From: Phyllobacterium phragmitis
GTDB taxonomy: Bacteria > Pseudomonadota > Alphaproteobacteria > Rhizobiales > Rhizobiaceae
Assembly: GCF_002980495.1 (NCBI RefSeq)
Contig: NZ_PVBR01000007.1
Coordinates: forward strand, 203,188-267,187
DNA length: 64,000 bases
Reading direction: 5' to 3'
Position numbers and translations under genes: made by a program
Notes under the pieces: generated by a model
What the model saw: the letters and a program-made list of their open reading frames with translations, nothing else
What the model was told of the DNA's origin: nothing
Database searches by the model: none
Part shown: in pieces, positions 44,803 through 56,125 of the stretch
How the letters are laid out: each line of letters starts with the position of its first letter
How positions within the stretch are numbered: the first letter of the stretch is position 1

Positions 44803-47405
44803 ACGGCGAGGCTTCGTTACGTCCTTCTTTTCGCGCAAGTCCGGACGGAAAACCGCTTCACACTTTTCCTGGACTTGCTCTTGCCCTCCGCTTCGCCTTG
44901 CGCGAAATGCGCGGCGGGCTCTCCGGTTTCTACATCTTCCTCGCCTGCATCGCCCTCGGCGTCGCGGCCATCGGCGGCGTCAATTCCGTGGCGCAGTCGA
45001 TCGGCGGGGGTATCGCCACACAAGGCCAGTCGATCCTCGGCGGCGACATGCGGTTCGAGTTGAACCAGCGCGAGGCATCTCCTGAGGAATATGCTTTCCT
45101 GGCTGCGCAAGGAAAGCTGGGAACAAGCGCGTCCATGCGCTCGATGGCGCGACTTACCGATGGTTCTGATCAGGCGCTGGTCGAGGTCAAGGCCGTTGAC
45201 GGCGCCTATCCGCTCTTCGGCCAGCTCGAAGTCGAACCGGCGATGCCGCATGACGCCCTGTTCGACGAAAAGGACGGCGCCTATGGCGCAGCCGTGCCTC
45301 AACTCTTCCTCGACCGGCTCAACCTCAAGCTCGGCGACCGGGTGGCGCTCGGACAGACGACGTTCGAACTGCGCAGCATCATTGTCAGCGAACCCGACAT
45401 GCTGTCCGGCGGCTTCGGCTTTGCGCCGCGTTTCATGGTTTCGCTCGAAGGGCTCAGGGCATCGGGGCTGGTCCAGCCGGGAAGCCTGGTGGAGCATGTC
45501 TACAAACTCGCCCTGCCCGCCGGGACAACTGATGCAGACATCAGGGCCGTCCAGACGGAAGCGGAGCAGAAATTTCCGCAAGCCGGATGGAGCATCCGGA
45601 CCCGCAGCAATGCCGCACCTGCCCTTTCCGCCAATATCGAGCGCTTTTCGCAATTCCTGACGCTTGTGGGGCTGACGGCGCTGATCGTCGGCGGGGTCGG
45701 CGTCGCGAATGCGGTGCGCGCCTATCTCGACGGCAAGCGAGGCGTCATCGCCACGTTCAAATCGCTGGGCGCGCCCGCCAATTTCGTGCTCGTGGTCTAT
45801 CTCGCGCAGATCCTCATCATCGCATTGCTCGGCATCGCCATCGGCCTGATCCTGGCCATCGCGGCACCTTATGCGGCTGCCGCCGCGCTTGCCACCGTCC
45901 TGCCGATCGCGCGTGCTGGCGGCATCTTCCCCGGCGCGCTGGCGATGGCCGCCATCTTCGGCGTGGTGACGACGCTCGCCTTCGCCATCCTGCCGCTCGG
46001 CCGCGCCCGCGACATTCCCGCCACAGCGCTTTTCCGCGAGCAGGGCTTCGACCAGCGCGGCTGGCCGCGCGCCATCTATTCAGCCGTGGCCGCGGGCCTG
46101 ATCCTGCTGCTTGCCGTTCTTGCCATCTATTTCGCCTATGACCGGATGATCGCCACGATCTTCATCGTATCGACGGTTTTCGCCTTCCTGATCCTGCAGG
46201 TGGTCGCCACGGGCGTGCAATGGTTGGCGCGGCGGTCGCCGCGCGTGCGCTCGACGGCGCTGCGGCTCGCCATCGGCAATATCCATCGCCCCGGCGCGCT
46301 GACACCCTCCGTCATCCTGTCGCTCGGCCTTGGGCTGACGCTTCTGGTGGCGCTCGCCCTGATCGACGGCAATCTGCGCCGCCAGATCGCGCAAAGCATA
46401 CCCGAGCGCGCGCCGAATTTCTTCTTCGTCGATATCCAGAGCACCGAAGTCGACAGTTTCAAGAAACTGCTCCAGGAAGCGGCACCCGGCGGCAAGATCG
46501 TCAGCGCGCCGATGCTGCGCGGGCGTATCGTGCAGTTCAACGGAACCGATATCTCCAAGCTCACCATTCCGCCGCAGGGCGCATGGGTGCTGCGTGGCGA
46601 CCGGGGCATCACCTATGCCCAAAACCTGCCTGAGAATTCGACGCTGACCGAGGGACAATGGTGGCCGCGGGATTACACCGGCGAGCCGCTCGTCTCCTTC
46701 TCCGCGCAAGAGGCGCAGGAACTCGGCCTCAAGCTCGGCGACACCGTGACGGTCAATGTGCTGGGCCGCAATGTCACAGCGAAGATCGCCAATTTCCGGC
46801 AGGTCCAGTGGGAATCGCTTGCCATCAATTTCGTCATGGTGTTTTCGCCCAACACCTTCGCCGGGGCACCGCATGCATGGCTCGCGACGCTGACCGAACC
46901 CGATGCGACGCCGCAGCGGGAGGCTGACGTGCTTCGAGCGGTGACGCAGGCCTTTCCGGCCGTCACCTCGGTGCGCGTCAAGGACGCCATCGATGTCGCC
47001 AATAATCTGGTGAGCCAGCTTGCCACGGCCATTCGCGCTGCGGCCGCCGTGGCGCTCGCCGCTTCGGTTCTGGTGCTCGGCGGGGCGCTGGCGGCGGGCA
47101 ACCGGGCGCGTATCCACGATGCGGTGGTGCTGAAGACGCTGGGGGCGACACGGCGGACCCTGATCAAGGCATTTTCACTGGAATATATGATGCTCGGGCT
47201 TGCCACGGCGGTCTTTGCGCTTCTGGCCGGCGGCATCGCCGGCTGGTATGTCGTGGCGCGCGTCATGCGGCTGCAGGCGCAGTTTTTGCCCGATGTCGCG
47301 CTCTCGACCGTGGCCATTGCCCTGGCGCTGACGGTCGGCTTCGGCCTGGCCGGAACATGGCGCGTGCTCGGCCATAAGGCAGCGCCCGTCCTGCGCAATC
47401 TATGA
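44799..47405 (+). CDS. ybbP: YbbP-like ABC transporter permease with FtsX domains
   Basis: An 868-residue permease with one N-terminal helix, a large periplasmic part and at least eight further helices in FtsX-like groups. One group lies near residues 280-400 and the last is LAASVLVLGGALAAGNRAR onward. The family motif GGLSGFYIFLACIALG sits near residue 40. The N-terminus carries an odd segment, RASPDGKPLHTFPGLALA, encoded by a palindromic repeat (44833-44880) that keeps the frame. It works with the ATPase encoded just upstream. Confidence 0.9.
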   Translation: MNGEASLRPSFRASPDGKPLHTFPGLALALRFALREMRGGLSGFYIFLACIALGVAAIGGVNSVAQSIGGGIATQGQSILGGDMRFELNQREASPEEYAFLAAQGKLGTSASMRSMARLTDGSDQALVEVKAVDGAYPLFGQLEVEPAMPHDALFDEKDGAYGAAVPQLFLDRLNLKLGDRVALGQTTFELRSIIVSEPDMLSGGFGFAPRFMVSLEGLRASGLVQPGSLVEHVYKLALPAGTTDADIRAVQTEAEQKFPQAGWSIRTRSNAAPALSANIERFSQFLTLVGLTALIVGGVGVANAVRAYLDGKRGVIATFKSLGAPANFVLVVYLAQILIIALLGIAIGLILAIAAPYAAAAALATVLPIARAGGIFPGALAMAAIFGVVTTLAFAILPLGRARDIPATALFREQGFDQRGWPRAIYSAVAAGLILLLAVLAIYFAYDRMIATIFIVSTVFAFLILQVVATGVQWLARRSPRVRSTALRLAIGNIHRPGALTPSVILSLGLGLTLLVALALIDGNLRRQIAQSIPERAPNFFFVDIQSTEVDSFKKLLQEAAPGGKIVSAPMLRGRIVQFNGTDISKLTIPPQGAWVLRGDRGITYAQNLPENSTLTEGQWWPRDYTGEPLVSFSAQEAQELGLKLGDTVTVNVLGRNVTAKIANFRQVQWESLAINFVMVFSPNTFAGAPHAWLATLTEPDATPQREADVLRAVTQAFPAVTSVRVKDAIDVANNLVSQLATAIRAAAAVALAASVLVLGGALAAGNRARIHDAVVLKTLGATRRTLIKAFSLEYMMLGLATAVFALLAGGIAGWYVVARVMRLQAQFLPDVALSTVAIALALTVGFGLAGTWRVLGHKAAPVLRNL
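44833..44880. repeat. Short palindromic repeat inserted in frame in ybbP
   Basis: GCGCAAGTCCGG and CCTGGACTTGCTC are inverted ends of the family also seen at 33012-33082 and 39664-39731. This 48-base form lacks the inner CCCGGG hairpin. Forty-eight bases add 16 codons with no frameshift. Confidence 0.8.
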
Positions 47406-47527
47406 CAAAGATGTAATAATCCGGTCCATGAACGGTTAACCCCTTGGACAGAAAAGAAAAAGCCGGGATATTCCAGGCTGGCGCCAGTGCGCTTTTTCGC
47501 TATTGGTACTTGTGTAGAGCCCGATGA

Positions 47528-47605
47528 ATCCCCATAATCTGCGTAGGCATGCTGGGGTCCCGCCAGCGGCGCCTGGGGAGCGCCCCCGACACCGGACGGG
47601 ACAAC
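47528..47605 (+). ncRNA. Probable ybhL leader RNA
   Basis: The leader of the Bax-inhibitor gene folds into a stem GTCCCG (47557-47562) / CGGGAC (47597-47602) enclosing GGCGC/GCGCC with a CTGGGGA loop. The ribosome-binding site follows within 15 bases. Alphaproteobacteria are known to carry a structured ybhL leader at exactly this place. I assign it by position and fold, without a covariance-model score. Confidence 0.55.
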
Positions 47606-47619
47606 GCAAGAGGAAACAC

Positions 47620-48351
47620 ATGGTTGACTATCGAAACATGCAAGCCCGAAGCCCGGCTGGCGTCCGCGTAGACACAGGCGTCGACCAGGGCCTTCGCAGC
47701 TATATGCTGGGCGTCTACAACATGATGGCCATCGGTCTCGCCGTCACCGGCGTCTCGGCTCTTGGCACATCGGTTCTCGCCCAGTCGAACCCGGCATTCG
47801 CCCAGCTTCTTTACACCAGCCCGCTTCGCTGGGTGATCATGCTGGCTCCGCTCGCTGCCGTGTTCTTCCTGAGCTTCCGCATACAAAACTTGAGCGTCGG
47901 CACGGCGCGGGCAGTCTTCTGGGGCTACGCGGCGCTCGTCGGTCTGTCGCTGTCGTCGATCTTCCTGGTCTTCACCGGCCAGAGCATCGTACGCACGTTC
48001 TTCGTGACCGCCGCCTCGTTCGGCGCGCTGTCGCTCTACGGCTATACGACCAAACGCGACCTGTCCGCGATGGGCTCGTTCCTGATCATGGGCCTGTTCG
48101 GCCTGATCATCGCCTCGGTCGTCAACATCTTCCTTGGCTCGACTGCGCTGCAGTTCGCCATCTCGGTCATCGGCGTGCTGATCTTCGCCGGACTGACGGC
48201 GTTCGATACGCAGCAGATCAAGGAGATGTACTACGAAGGCGATGCATCCGATACAGCTGGCCGCAAGACCGTCATGGGCGCGCTGCGACTGTATCTCGAC
48301 TTCATCAACATGTTCATGTTCCTGCTGCAATTCATGGGCAACCGCGAATAA
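47620..48351 (+). CDS. ybhL: Bax inhibitor-1 / YbhL-family membrane protein
   Basis: A 243-residue protein with seven membrane helices. The BI-1 family features are visible: GVYNMMAIGLAVTGVSALG near 32, TFFVTAASFGALSLYGY near 127, and near the end FAGLTAFDTQQIKEMYYEG with ALRLYLDFINMFMFLLQFM. The family forms proton- or calcium-sensitive membrane pores or modulators. ATG 47620 has AAGAGGAAACAC before it. A strong terminator follows directly. Confidence 0.93.
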   Translation: MVDYRNMQARSPAGVRVDTGVDQGLRSYMLGVYNMMAIGLAVTGVSALGTSVLAQSNPAFAQLLYTSPLRWVIMLAPLAAVFFLSFRIQNLSVGTARAVFWGYAALVGLSLSSIFLVFTGQSIVRTFFVTAASFGALSLYGYTTKRDLSAMGSFLIMGLFGLIIASVVNIFLGSTALQFAISVIGVLIFAGLTAFDTQQIKEMYYEGDASDTAGRKTVMGALRLYLDFINMFMFLLQFMGNRE

Positions 48352-48372
48352 GCATCGGAACCGGACACATCG

Positions 48373-48401
48373 AAAGGGCAGCGGAAACGCTGCCCTTTTT
48401 T
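48373..48401 (+). terminator. Rho-independent terminator after the ybhL-type gene
   Basis: An 11-bp stem AAAGGGCAGCG / CGCTGCCCTTT with a GAAA tetraloop and a T-run, 21 bases after the stop codon. This is a textbook intrinsic terminator. Confidence 0.92.
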
Positions 48402-48429
48402 GTTGTGATGGAAACACGGCGCGGTGATA

Positions 48430-48586
48430 CCCCCCTCTGGCCTGCCGGCCATCTCCCCCACAAGGGTGGAGATCAGGCTATGATTTCCGCTTTCGCTAAT
48501 CGCCAACGCAGCAAATGATATACCGTCACCAGTGACAGCCAATCTCCCTCCTTGTGGGGGAGATGGCCGGCAGGCCAGAGGGGGGT
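48430..48586. repeat. Inverted repeat of CCCCCTCTGGCCTGCCGG type
   Basis: CCCCCTCTGGCCTGCCGGCC and its reverse complement lie at the two ends. CATCTCCCCCACAAGG and CCTTGTGGGGGAGATG lie inside. It is a two-arm intergenic element of a type common in rhizobial genomes. No coding sequence was found within it. Confidence 0.85.
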
Positions 48587-48614
48587 GTGAAGAAGCGCCA
48601 ATCTTCCAATTATC

Positions 48615-49007
48615 TCATGCCTGGACGAGCCGCAGGCTCTTGTCGAAAACCCGCAGAACGCGTTCCAACTCGTGGCCGCGCTTGAGGATAAGCCCGCTCG
48701 TGGCGATGACCGAATAGACGCCCTGCCGCTGCGCCAGCTTCGGGTTCTTCTCAATGCGGAACAGGGGGACTTCGCTGGCGCGGCGGAAAATCGAAAAGAC
48801 GGCGCGGTCGCTCAAATGGTCGATGGCATAATCCCGCCATTCCCCCGAGGAAACCATTCGGCCGTAGATGCGCAGGATCTTGTTGAGTTCGTGCCTGTCG
48901 AAGGTCACGGATGAACTCTGGCGGCGTGTTCTCGCCGCATCGATGGATATAGCTGAAGCTTCGACTTCGGATGAACCTTCTTTTCCGCCGTTTCCGCCGT
49001 CCATCAT
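48615..49007 (-). CDS. DUF2794 protein
   Basis: A 130-residue soluble protein. The core reads VTFDRHELNKILRIYGRMVS, with EWRDYAIDHLSDRAVFSIFR following, and matches the alphaproteobacterial DUF2794 family of unknown function. ATG 49007 or 49004 follows AGAGGAT. It stands alone between two intergenic stretches. Confidence 0.88.
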   Translation of the reverse strand: MMDGGNGGKEGSSEVEASAISIDAARTRRQSSSVTFDRHELNKILRIYGRMVSSGEWRDYAIDHLSDRAVFSIFRRASEVPLFRIEKNPKLAQRQGVYSVIATSGLILKRGHELERVLRVFDKSLRLVQA

Positions 49008-49301
49008 ATCCTCTTTGTCAGAGCGTCCGAGGTCACTGCGCCTTGGCTAATGCATGTCAGCCAATGCGCCTGGACCCACTCTTCCGTTCAACGGCCATAT
49101 TTCGCCATCAGGAGTTGCGTGACAATTCGATGAACAGAGGGTGCGTCCTTGGCGGCCTCTTTTCAAGCCCTAAACGCGCGTGATTGGTTAAAAATTCGTT
49201 CACCAACCCGGTGAATTCGCTCTCACGAAACACTACACATTGTTTTCATTGGTGACGCTCGGCCACATTTTCGCCTTTTACAATTCGCATTGCAGCCCGA
49301 A

Positions 49302-49513
49302 TATAACAGCAACATCCCCTTGTTGCCTGAGACGGTTCGGTCTGGACCAGCCTAACCCCAAGCCCCCCGCCCAATGGGCTGCCCAGACCGAACCAGCATC
49401 AGAGCGCCAGTGCTCTGCAGGAAGTGGATGATTGGAAACGATTCAGCTTTCCGACATCCCTAAATGGCAACAGCTACGATACTCCAGGCTGGCATGTTCC
49501 GGCCTGTTTTTTT
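49302..49513 (+). ncRNA. Candidate noncoding RNA with three hairpins and a terminator
   Basis: The 549-base gap 49008-49556 has no gene but a strong RNA-like layout on the plus strand. TATAAC (49302-49307) could be a -10 box. Then come a small hairpin GCAACA/TGTTGC, a perfect 12-bp stem GGTTCGGTCTGG (49334-49345) / CCAGACCGAACC (49383-49394), and CAGAGC/GCTCTG. The end is AGGCTGG/CCGGCCT with seven Ts (49507-49513), a good intrinsic terminator facing no upstream gene on that strand. The family is not recognised. Confidence 0.55.
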
Positions 49514-49556
49514 ATCTGGACTTCATGCCTGGAAAACCCGCTACAGCGGCGTGCTT

Positions 49557-50381
49557 TCAATCAGAAACGCCCGAGACGGCCGCGTCGTCAATCGCCGAAA
49601 TATCGTTCGACCTGAGCATCGATGCGCCCAATATGGCGCCCAGGCGGTTGCCGTCGCCCACTTCCTGCAAAAGCACGGCGCAGCCGGAGGCCTTCTTCTT
49701 TGCCAGTTCAGAGGCGGGAATTTCCACACGAAGCGGTTGACCGTCCCACATGCCGATGGTTTCGATATCGCGGACGGCATTGCGGTAGATGATCGAGCGC
49801 CCGCTATTTTCGCCCGTCCTGATCGGGACGATCGCCTTGTCATCGAAATAGGCGACGATGAGATGCACGGGGGTCGCAGGTTTCTTGCCCGCACCGGCTT
49901 CGATGACGATGCGTTGTCCGTCCGGCCTGGTGATGGAGACAGGCACAGTGAGACCGCCGGGGCCGCCGGACATCCTGGCGAGGCCTGACCGGATACCTTC
50001 CGCATTGTTGCCGTTGATCTGCACCCGGCCGTTCAGGATCACCTGCGGGGTATAGATCATGCTGCCTTTCAGCGCGTTGCGATAGGCGGTCTGGCGCGCC
50101 GTATTCTCCGGCGATGCGAGCGTGTCGCGCCATCCAAGATAATCCCAGTAATCGACATGGAAGGCCAGCGCCACGACATCCTTCCGCTTGGCCAGATCGC
50201 TCAACAGCGCATCCGCCGGCGGACAGGAATTGCATCCCTGGCTGGTGAAGAGCTCGACAACGCCCTGCGTGACGATCGGTGCGTGCTTTATGCTCGGCTG
50301 ATCCAGATCATGCGCATGAGCCGAAGCGAGCGGCACAGACAGGGCGACGACGCCGGCGAACAGCGAAAGACCAACCCGCAT
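49557..50381 (-). CDS. DUF1223 exported thioredoxin-like protein
   Basis: About 274 residues. An N-terminal signal peptide (MRVGLSLFAGVVALSVPLAS) is followed by the DUF1223 core VVELFTSQGCNSCPPADALL, a thioredoxin-like fold with a CxxC motif, and AFHVDYWDYLGW. The role is unknown, perhaps periplasmic redox. The start is uncertain: in-frame ATGs at 50465, 50456 and 50411 exist without a better ribosome-binding site. I chose 50381 because the signal peptide begins there. Confidence 0.88.
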   Translation of the reverse strand: MRVGLSLFAGVVALSVPLASAHAHDLDQPSIKHAPIVTQGVVELFTSQGCNSCPPADALLSDLAKRKDVVALAFHVDYWDYLGWRDTLASPENTARQTAYRNALKGSMIYTPQVILNGRVQINGNNAEGIRSGLARMSGGPGGLTVPVSITRPDGQRIVIEAGAGKKPATPVHLIVAYFDDKAIVPIRTGENSGRSIIYRNAVRDIETIGMWDGQPLRVEIPASELAKKKASGCAVLLQEVGDGNRLGAILGASMLRSNDISAIDDAAVSGVSD

Positions 50382-50564
50382 AAACGGGGCCTGTATGTAT
50401 CGGCCCAGCATATATCGGCTTGCGATCGATTTTGACCGTCCTGCTCTTCCAGACATTGCAGTCATGCGGTGCCGTATTTGGCGTTTCCCGAAATTGTTGT
50501 CGTTGACATCTACTTTTAGAAAAAGGCCGGATCAATAGGAAGTCACGTTGCGGTGAGACTACTG

Positions 50565-50664
50565 CATAATTCCTTAAATCGGAATCGATTTAAGGATGAA
50601 ATTATGCAGCATTTCAAAGTGTTAGAGCGTCCTTTGCGCGTCCAAATTGGACGCGCGGCGCTCT
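50565..50664. repeat. Mosaic palindromic repeat (modules A and B)
   Basis: Module A is CTGCATAATTCC ... AAATTATGCAG around AAATCGGAATCGATTT. Module B is AGAGCGTCCTTTGCGCGTCC / GGACGCGCGGCGCTCT. It is the fullest copy of the mosaic family in the window. Confidence 0.85.
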
Positions 50665-50683
50665 ATCTGTTGCCATGGTCAAC

Positions 50684-50718
50684 GAAAGAGCCGCCGGATC
50701 GCTCCGGCGGCTCGTTTT
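50684..50718. terminator. Bidirectional intrinsic terminator downstream of acnA
   Basis: A perfect 11-bp stem GAGCCGCCGGA/TCCGGCGGCTC with a TCGC loop. Ts follow on the plus strand and a shorter T-run on the minus strand. It lies about 80 bases past the acnA stop. Confidence 0.75.
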
Positions 50719-50745
50719 CAGCGATAACGGATCTTTGTTTTATCC

Positions 50746-50792
50746 GCATGATCTTATCCGAAAAGTCTGCAACTTTTCAGGATCATGCTCTA
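50746..50792. repeat. Module-C palindrome directly after acnA
   Basis: GCATGATCTTATCC and GGATCATGC are inverted ends around AAAAGTCTGCAACTTTT. A related copy lies at 59145-59216. It completes the 411-base gap 50382-50792, which holds no gene. Confidence 0.7.
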
Positions 50793-53480
<2,688 letters not shown>

Positions 53481-53483
53481 GAA

Positions 53484-53524
53484 CGTTCGTCCTTATGCTG
53501 CTGGCCGGAAAACCAGGACGAACG
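53484..53524 (-). promoter_or_regulatory. Hairpin sequestering the acnA ribosome-binding site
   Basis: On the acnA message, CGTTCGTCC (53524-53516) pairs perfectly with GGACGAACG (53492-53484), which contains most of the AAGGACG ribosome-binding site. An inner CTGG/CCAG helix closes the loop. The remaining gap to ccmA (53525-53802) contains both divergent promoters and no gene. Confidence 0.6.
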
Positions 53525-53802
53525 CCTAGGCTGCGTTTCAAGGACGCGACTCAAGGTGCGGGTGCAGTCATTTCCGCTGTCCGTCCCGCGGCCTGTCATC
53601 AAGGAAACAGGCATCTGAGATCGGCCAAAAATGGTTTCCACACCGACCGCTGGCGTGGTAGCTGCTATATAAAGAGTTTCCTATAACTGTTCCAGACTGT
53701 TATTGCGCAAAAGTGCCGATTGCGGCGAATTGTTGCGGTGATCCACATTCTGGCCCCGACTTGGCTTGGTCCCGGTCGCGTCTTGCCAATTCCGGAGGGA
53801 AA

Positions 53803-54408
53803 ATGCGGCTTGTGGCCGAGAAATTGAGTGGGGAGCGCGGCGGAGAACTCATTTTTTCAGATCTCGATTTCGTGATCGCCGCAGCTGGCGCACTTCTCGT
53901 AACAGGGCCGAACGGTTCCGGAAAATCAACGCTCCTGCGAATCATCGCCGGGCTGCTCCAGCCATATTCCGGCAATGTCCGGCTGGAAGACGCGGAAGCA
54001 TTTCCCGACCTGCCGTCCGCCTGTCATTACCTCGGCCACAACAATGCGATGAAGCCGGCCCTAAGCGTGCGCGAAAATCTCGCCTTCTGGCAGGCTTTCA
54101 ACGGCGAGGCGCGGCAGGATATCGATGAAGCACTCGATACCGTCGGCCTTGACGGAATCGATCATCTGCCGTTCGGCTATCTCTCGACCGGCCAGAAACG
54201 GCGGGTGTCGATCGCCAAACTTCTGGTGAGCCACCGCCCCGTCTGGCTGCTCGACGAGCCGACGGCGGGGCTCGACAAGATTTCGGAAGGCCGGTTCGCG
54301 GGGATCATGCAGGGGCATCTCGACGAAGGTGGAATCATCATCGCCGCGACGCATCTGCCGCTTGGGTTGGGCAATGCGCGGGAATTGGTGCTGGGGGGGC
54401 GAGAGTGA
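53803..54408 (+). CDS. ccmA: Heme exporter ATP-binding protein CcmA
   Basis: A 201-residue ATPase of the cytochrome c maturation system I. Walker A is GPNGSGKSTLL, the signature variant is LSTGQKRRVSIAKL, Walker B is VWLLDEPTAGLD and the H-loop is IAATHLPLG. With CcmB and CcmC it releases holo-CcmE for heme attachment. ATG 53803 follows GGAGGGAAA. A repeat (54440-54553) separates it from ccmB. Confidence 0.94.
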   Translation: MRLVAEKLSGERGGELIFSDLDFVIAAAGALLVTGPNGSGKSTLLRIIAGLLQPYSGNVRLEDAEAFPDLPSACHYLGHNNAMKPALSVRENLAFWQAFNGEARQDIDEALDTVGLDGIDHLPFGYLSTGQKRRVSIAKLLVSHRPVWLLDEPTAGLDKISEGRFAGIMQGHLDEGGIIIAATHLPLGLGNARELVLGGRE

Positions 54409-54439
54409 GCTTCATCACCTCCTGCCATGGTGCCATTCG

Positions 54440-54553
54440 CCCCTCACCCTTACCCTCTCCCCGCAAGCGGGGCGAGGGGGTCGCCAACGTTGCCGCCTCG
54501 TCCTTCTCCCCGTGTGCGGGGAGAAGGTGCCGGAAGGCGGATGAGGGGCATTC
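54440..54553. repeat. CCCCTCATCCG-type repeat, copy 3, between ccmA and ccmB
   Basis: GCCCCTCACCC and GGATGAGGGGCAT ends, with CTCTCCCCGCAAGCGGGG and CTTCTCCCCGTGTGCGGGG hairpins. It lies inside an operon, so it may influence ccmA/ccmB message stability. Confidence 0.85.
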
Positions 54554-54589
54554 CACAGTTCATGCCCGGCAAGCCAAAGGGGGGTGGAT

Positions 54590-55255
54590 ATGACCGCCCT
54601 CTTCATCCGCGATTTCCGGCTGGCGCTGCGCGCCGGCGGCGGGGCGCTGGTCGGCATCCTGTTCTTCCTTGCCGTCATCACCGTCGTGCCGTTCGGCGTC
54701 GGGCCGGACCTGGCGTTGCTGTCGCGCATCGGCCCGGCCATGCTGTGGATCGGGGCGCTGCTGGCGGCGCTGCTCGGGCTCGACCGGCTGTTCCAGGCCG
54801 ATCGCGACGACGGCTCGCTCGATCTTCTCATCATGGCCGCGGACCGGCACATGCTGAGCGTTACGGTGCTCACCAAGTGCCTGGCGCACTGGACCGCCAC
54901 GGTGCTGCCGCTGGTCATCGCTTCGCCGCTGCTCGGCCTCTTCATGAACATGACGCCTACGGCAATCGGCGCCACGGCGCTGACCCTTCTCGTCGGCACC
55001 CCCGCCATCACGCTGATCGGCGCGGCAGGCGCCGCGCTGGCGGTTTCGCTGCCGCGCGGCGGGCTGCTCGTCTCGGTGATCGTGCTGCCGTTGACGATCC
55101 CGGTGCTGATCTTCGGGGTATCGGCGGCTTACGGTGCTGTGACGGAAAGTGCGCCGTTTCTTGCGCCGTTTCTCATCCTCGCCGCAATCACCCTGTTCTT
55201 TGCAGTGATCGGCCCGCTTGCTGCGGCGGCGGCGCTGAAGTTTTCAACTGACTAA
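54590..55255 (+). CDS. ccmB: Heme exporter permease CcmB
   Basis: A 221-residue protein with six membrane helices, the CcmB length. It opens MTALFIRDFRLALRAGGGAL, with AMLWIGALLAALLGLDRLFQ near 50 and LPLTIPVLIFG near 165. It partners CcmA and CcmC in heme delivery for cytochrome c. ATG 54590 follows an AAAGGGGGG-type site. Confidence 0.95.
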   Translation: MTALFIRDFRLALRAGGGALVGILFFLAVITVVPFGVGPDLALLSRIGPAMLWIGALLAALLGLDRLFQADRDDGSLDLLIMAADRHMLSVTVLTKCLAHWTATVLPLVIASPLLGLFMNMTPTAIGATALTLLVGTPAITLIGAAGAALAVSLPRGGLLVSVIVLPLTIPVLIFGVSAAYGAVTESAPFLAPFLILAAITLFFAVIGPLAAAAALKFSTD

Positions 55256-55321
55256 CGCACCGATTGACGCATTCGGTAAAGGTGAATTGCCGGATTTGCT
55301 TCGCAACGCTATGTAAACAGC

Positions 55322-56125
55322 ATGACCGATACCGCCGCACAGCCCACAAGATTGCTCGATCTCGCCAACCCGACGCGTTTCCTGTCGCTGGCGGGGGCGC
55401 TCCTGCCATGGCTCGCCGGGCTGTCGGCGCTGGTGCTGGCGGTAGGCCTCACCATGTCGTTCAATGCGCCTGACGATTACCAGCAGGGCATGACCGTCAA
55501 GATCATGTTCATCCATGTGCCGTTCGCCTGGCTTTCCATGATGTGCTACACGCTGATGGCGGCCTCCAGCGTCGGCACGCTCGTCTGGCGTCATCCGCTC
55601 GCCGATGTCTCGGCCAAGGCGGCAGCCCCGATCGGCGCGGCGTTCACGGCGCTGGCGCTGATCACCGGTTCGCTCTGGGGCCAACCGATGTGGGGCACAT
55701 GGTGGGTGTGGGATGCAAGGCTGACCTCCGTCTTCGTGCTGTTCCTGATGTATCTCGGCATCATCGCGTTATCGCGCGCGCTGGACGATCCGGCGAAATC
55801 CGCCAGAGCGGCAGCGGTGCTGACGCTGGTCGGCTTCATCAATATCCCGATCATCAAATTCTCCGTCGACTGGTGGAATACGCTGCATCAGCCGGCATCG
55901 GTGCTGCGCGCCGGCGGATCGGCCATCGACCCTTCGCTGCTCCGGCCACTCCTGGTGATGGCGCTCGGCTTTACGCTGTTGTTCTTCACGCTGCACATGA
56001 TGGCGATGCGCAACGAAATCTGGCGCAGGCGCGTCATCGCCATGCGGCGCATGGCGGCGCGCAAAGCGGATCGAAACGATGCCGTTGCAAGCGAGGCCAT
56101 TTTTAGCAAGGATCCGGCGGCATGA
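55322..56125 (+). CDS. ccmC: Heme export protein CcmC
   Basis: A 267-residue membrane protein of the heme-handling family. The tryptophan-rich WWD motif is present as WGQPMWGTWWVWDARLTS near residue 120. Flanking histidines (FIHVPFAWLSM and WWNTLHQPASV) provide the heme ligands. It transfers heme to CcmE. The stop overlaps ccmD in ATGA. Confidence 0.96.
   Translation: MTDTAAQPTRLLDLANPTRFLSLAGALLPWLAGLSALVLAVGLTMSFNAPDDYQQGMTVKIMFIHVPFAWLSMMCYTLMAASSVGTLVWRHPLADVSAKAAAPIGAAFTALALITGSLWGQPMWGTWWVWDARLTSVFVLFLMYLGIIALSRALDDPAKSARAAAVLTLVGFINIPIIKFSVDWWNTLHQPASVLRAGGSAIDPSLLRPLLVMALGFTLLFFTLHMMAMRNEIWRRRVIAMRRMAARKADRNDAVASEAIFSKDPAA

Noticed and set aside
49008..49556. tmRNA, 6S or SRP RNA identity for the 49.3 kb transcript
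   Set aside because: No tag-peptide frame, no SRP GGAAGG-type loop and no single long bulged helix were found; left as an unassigned candidate.
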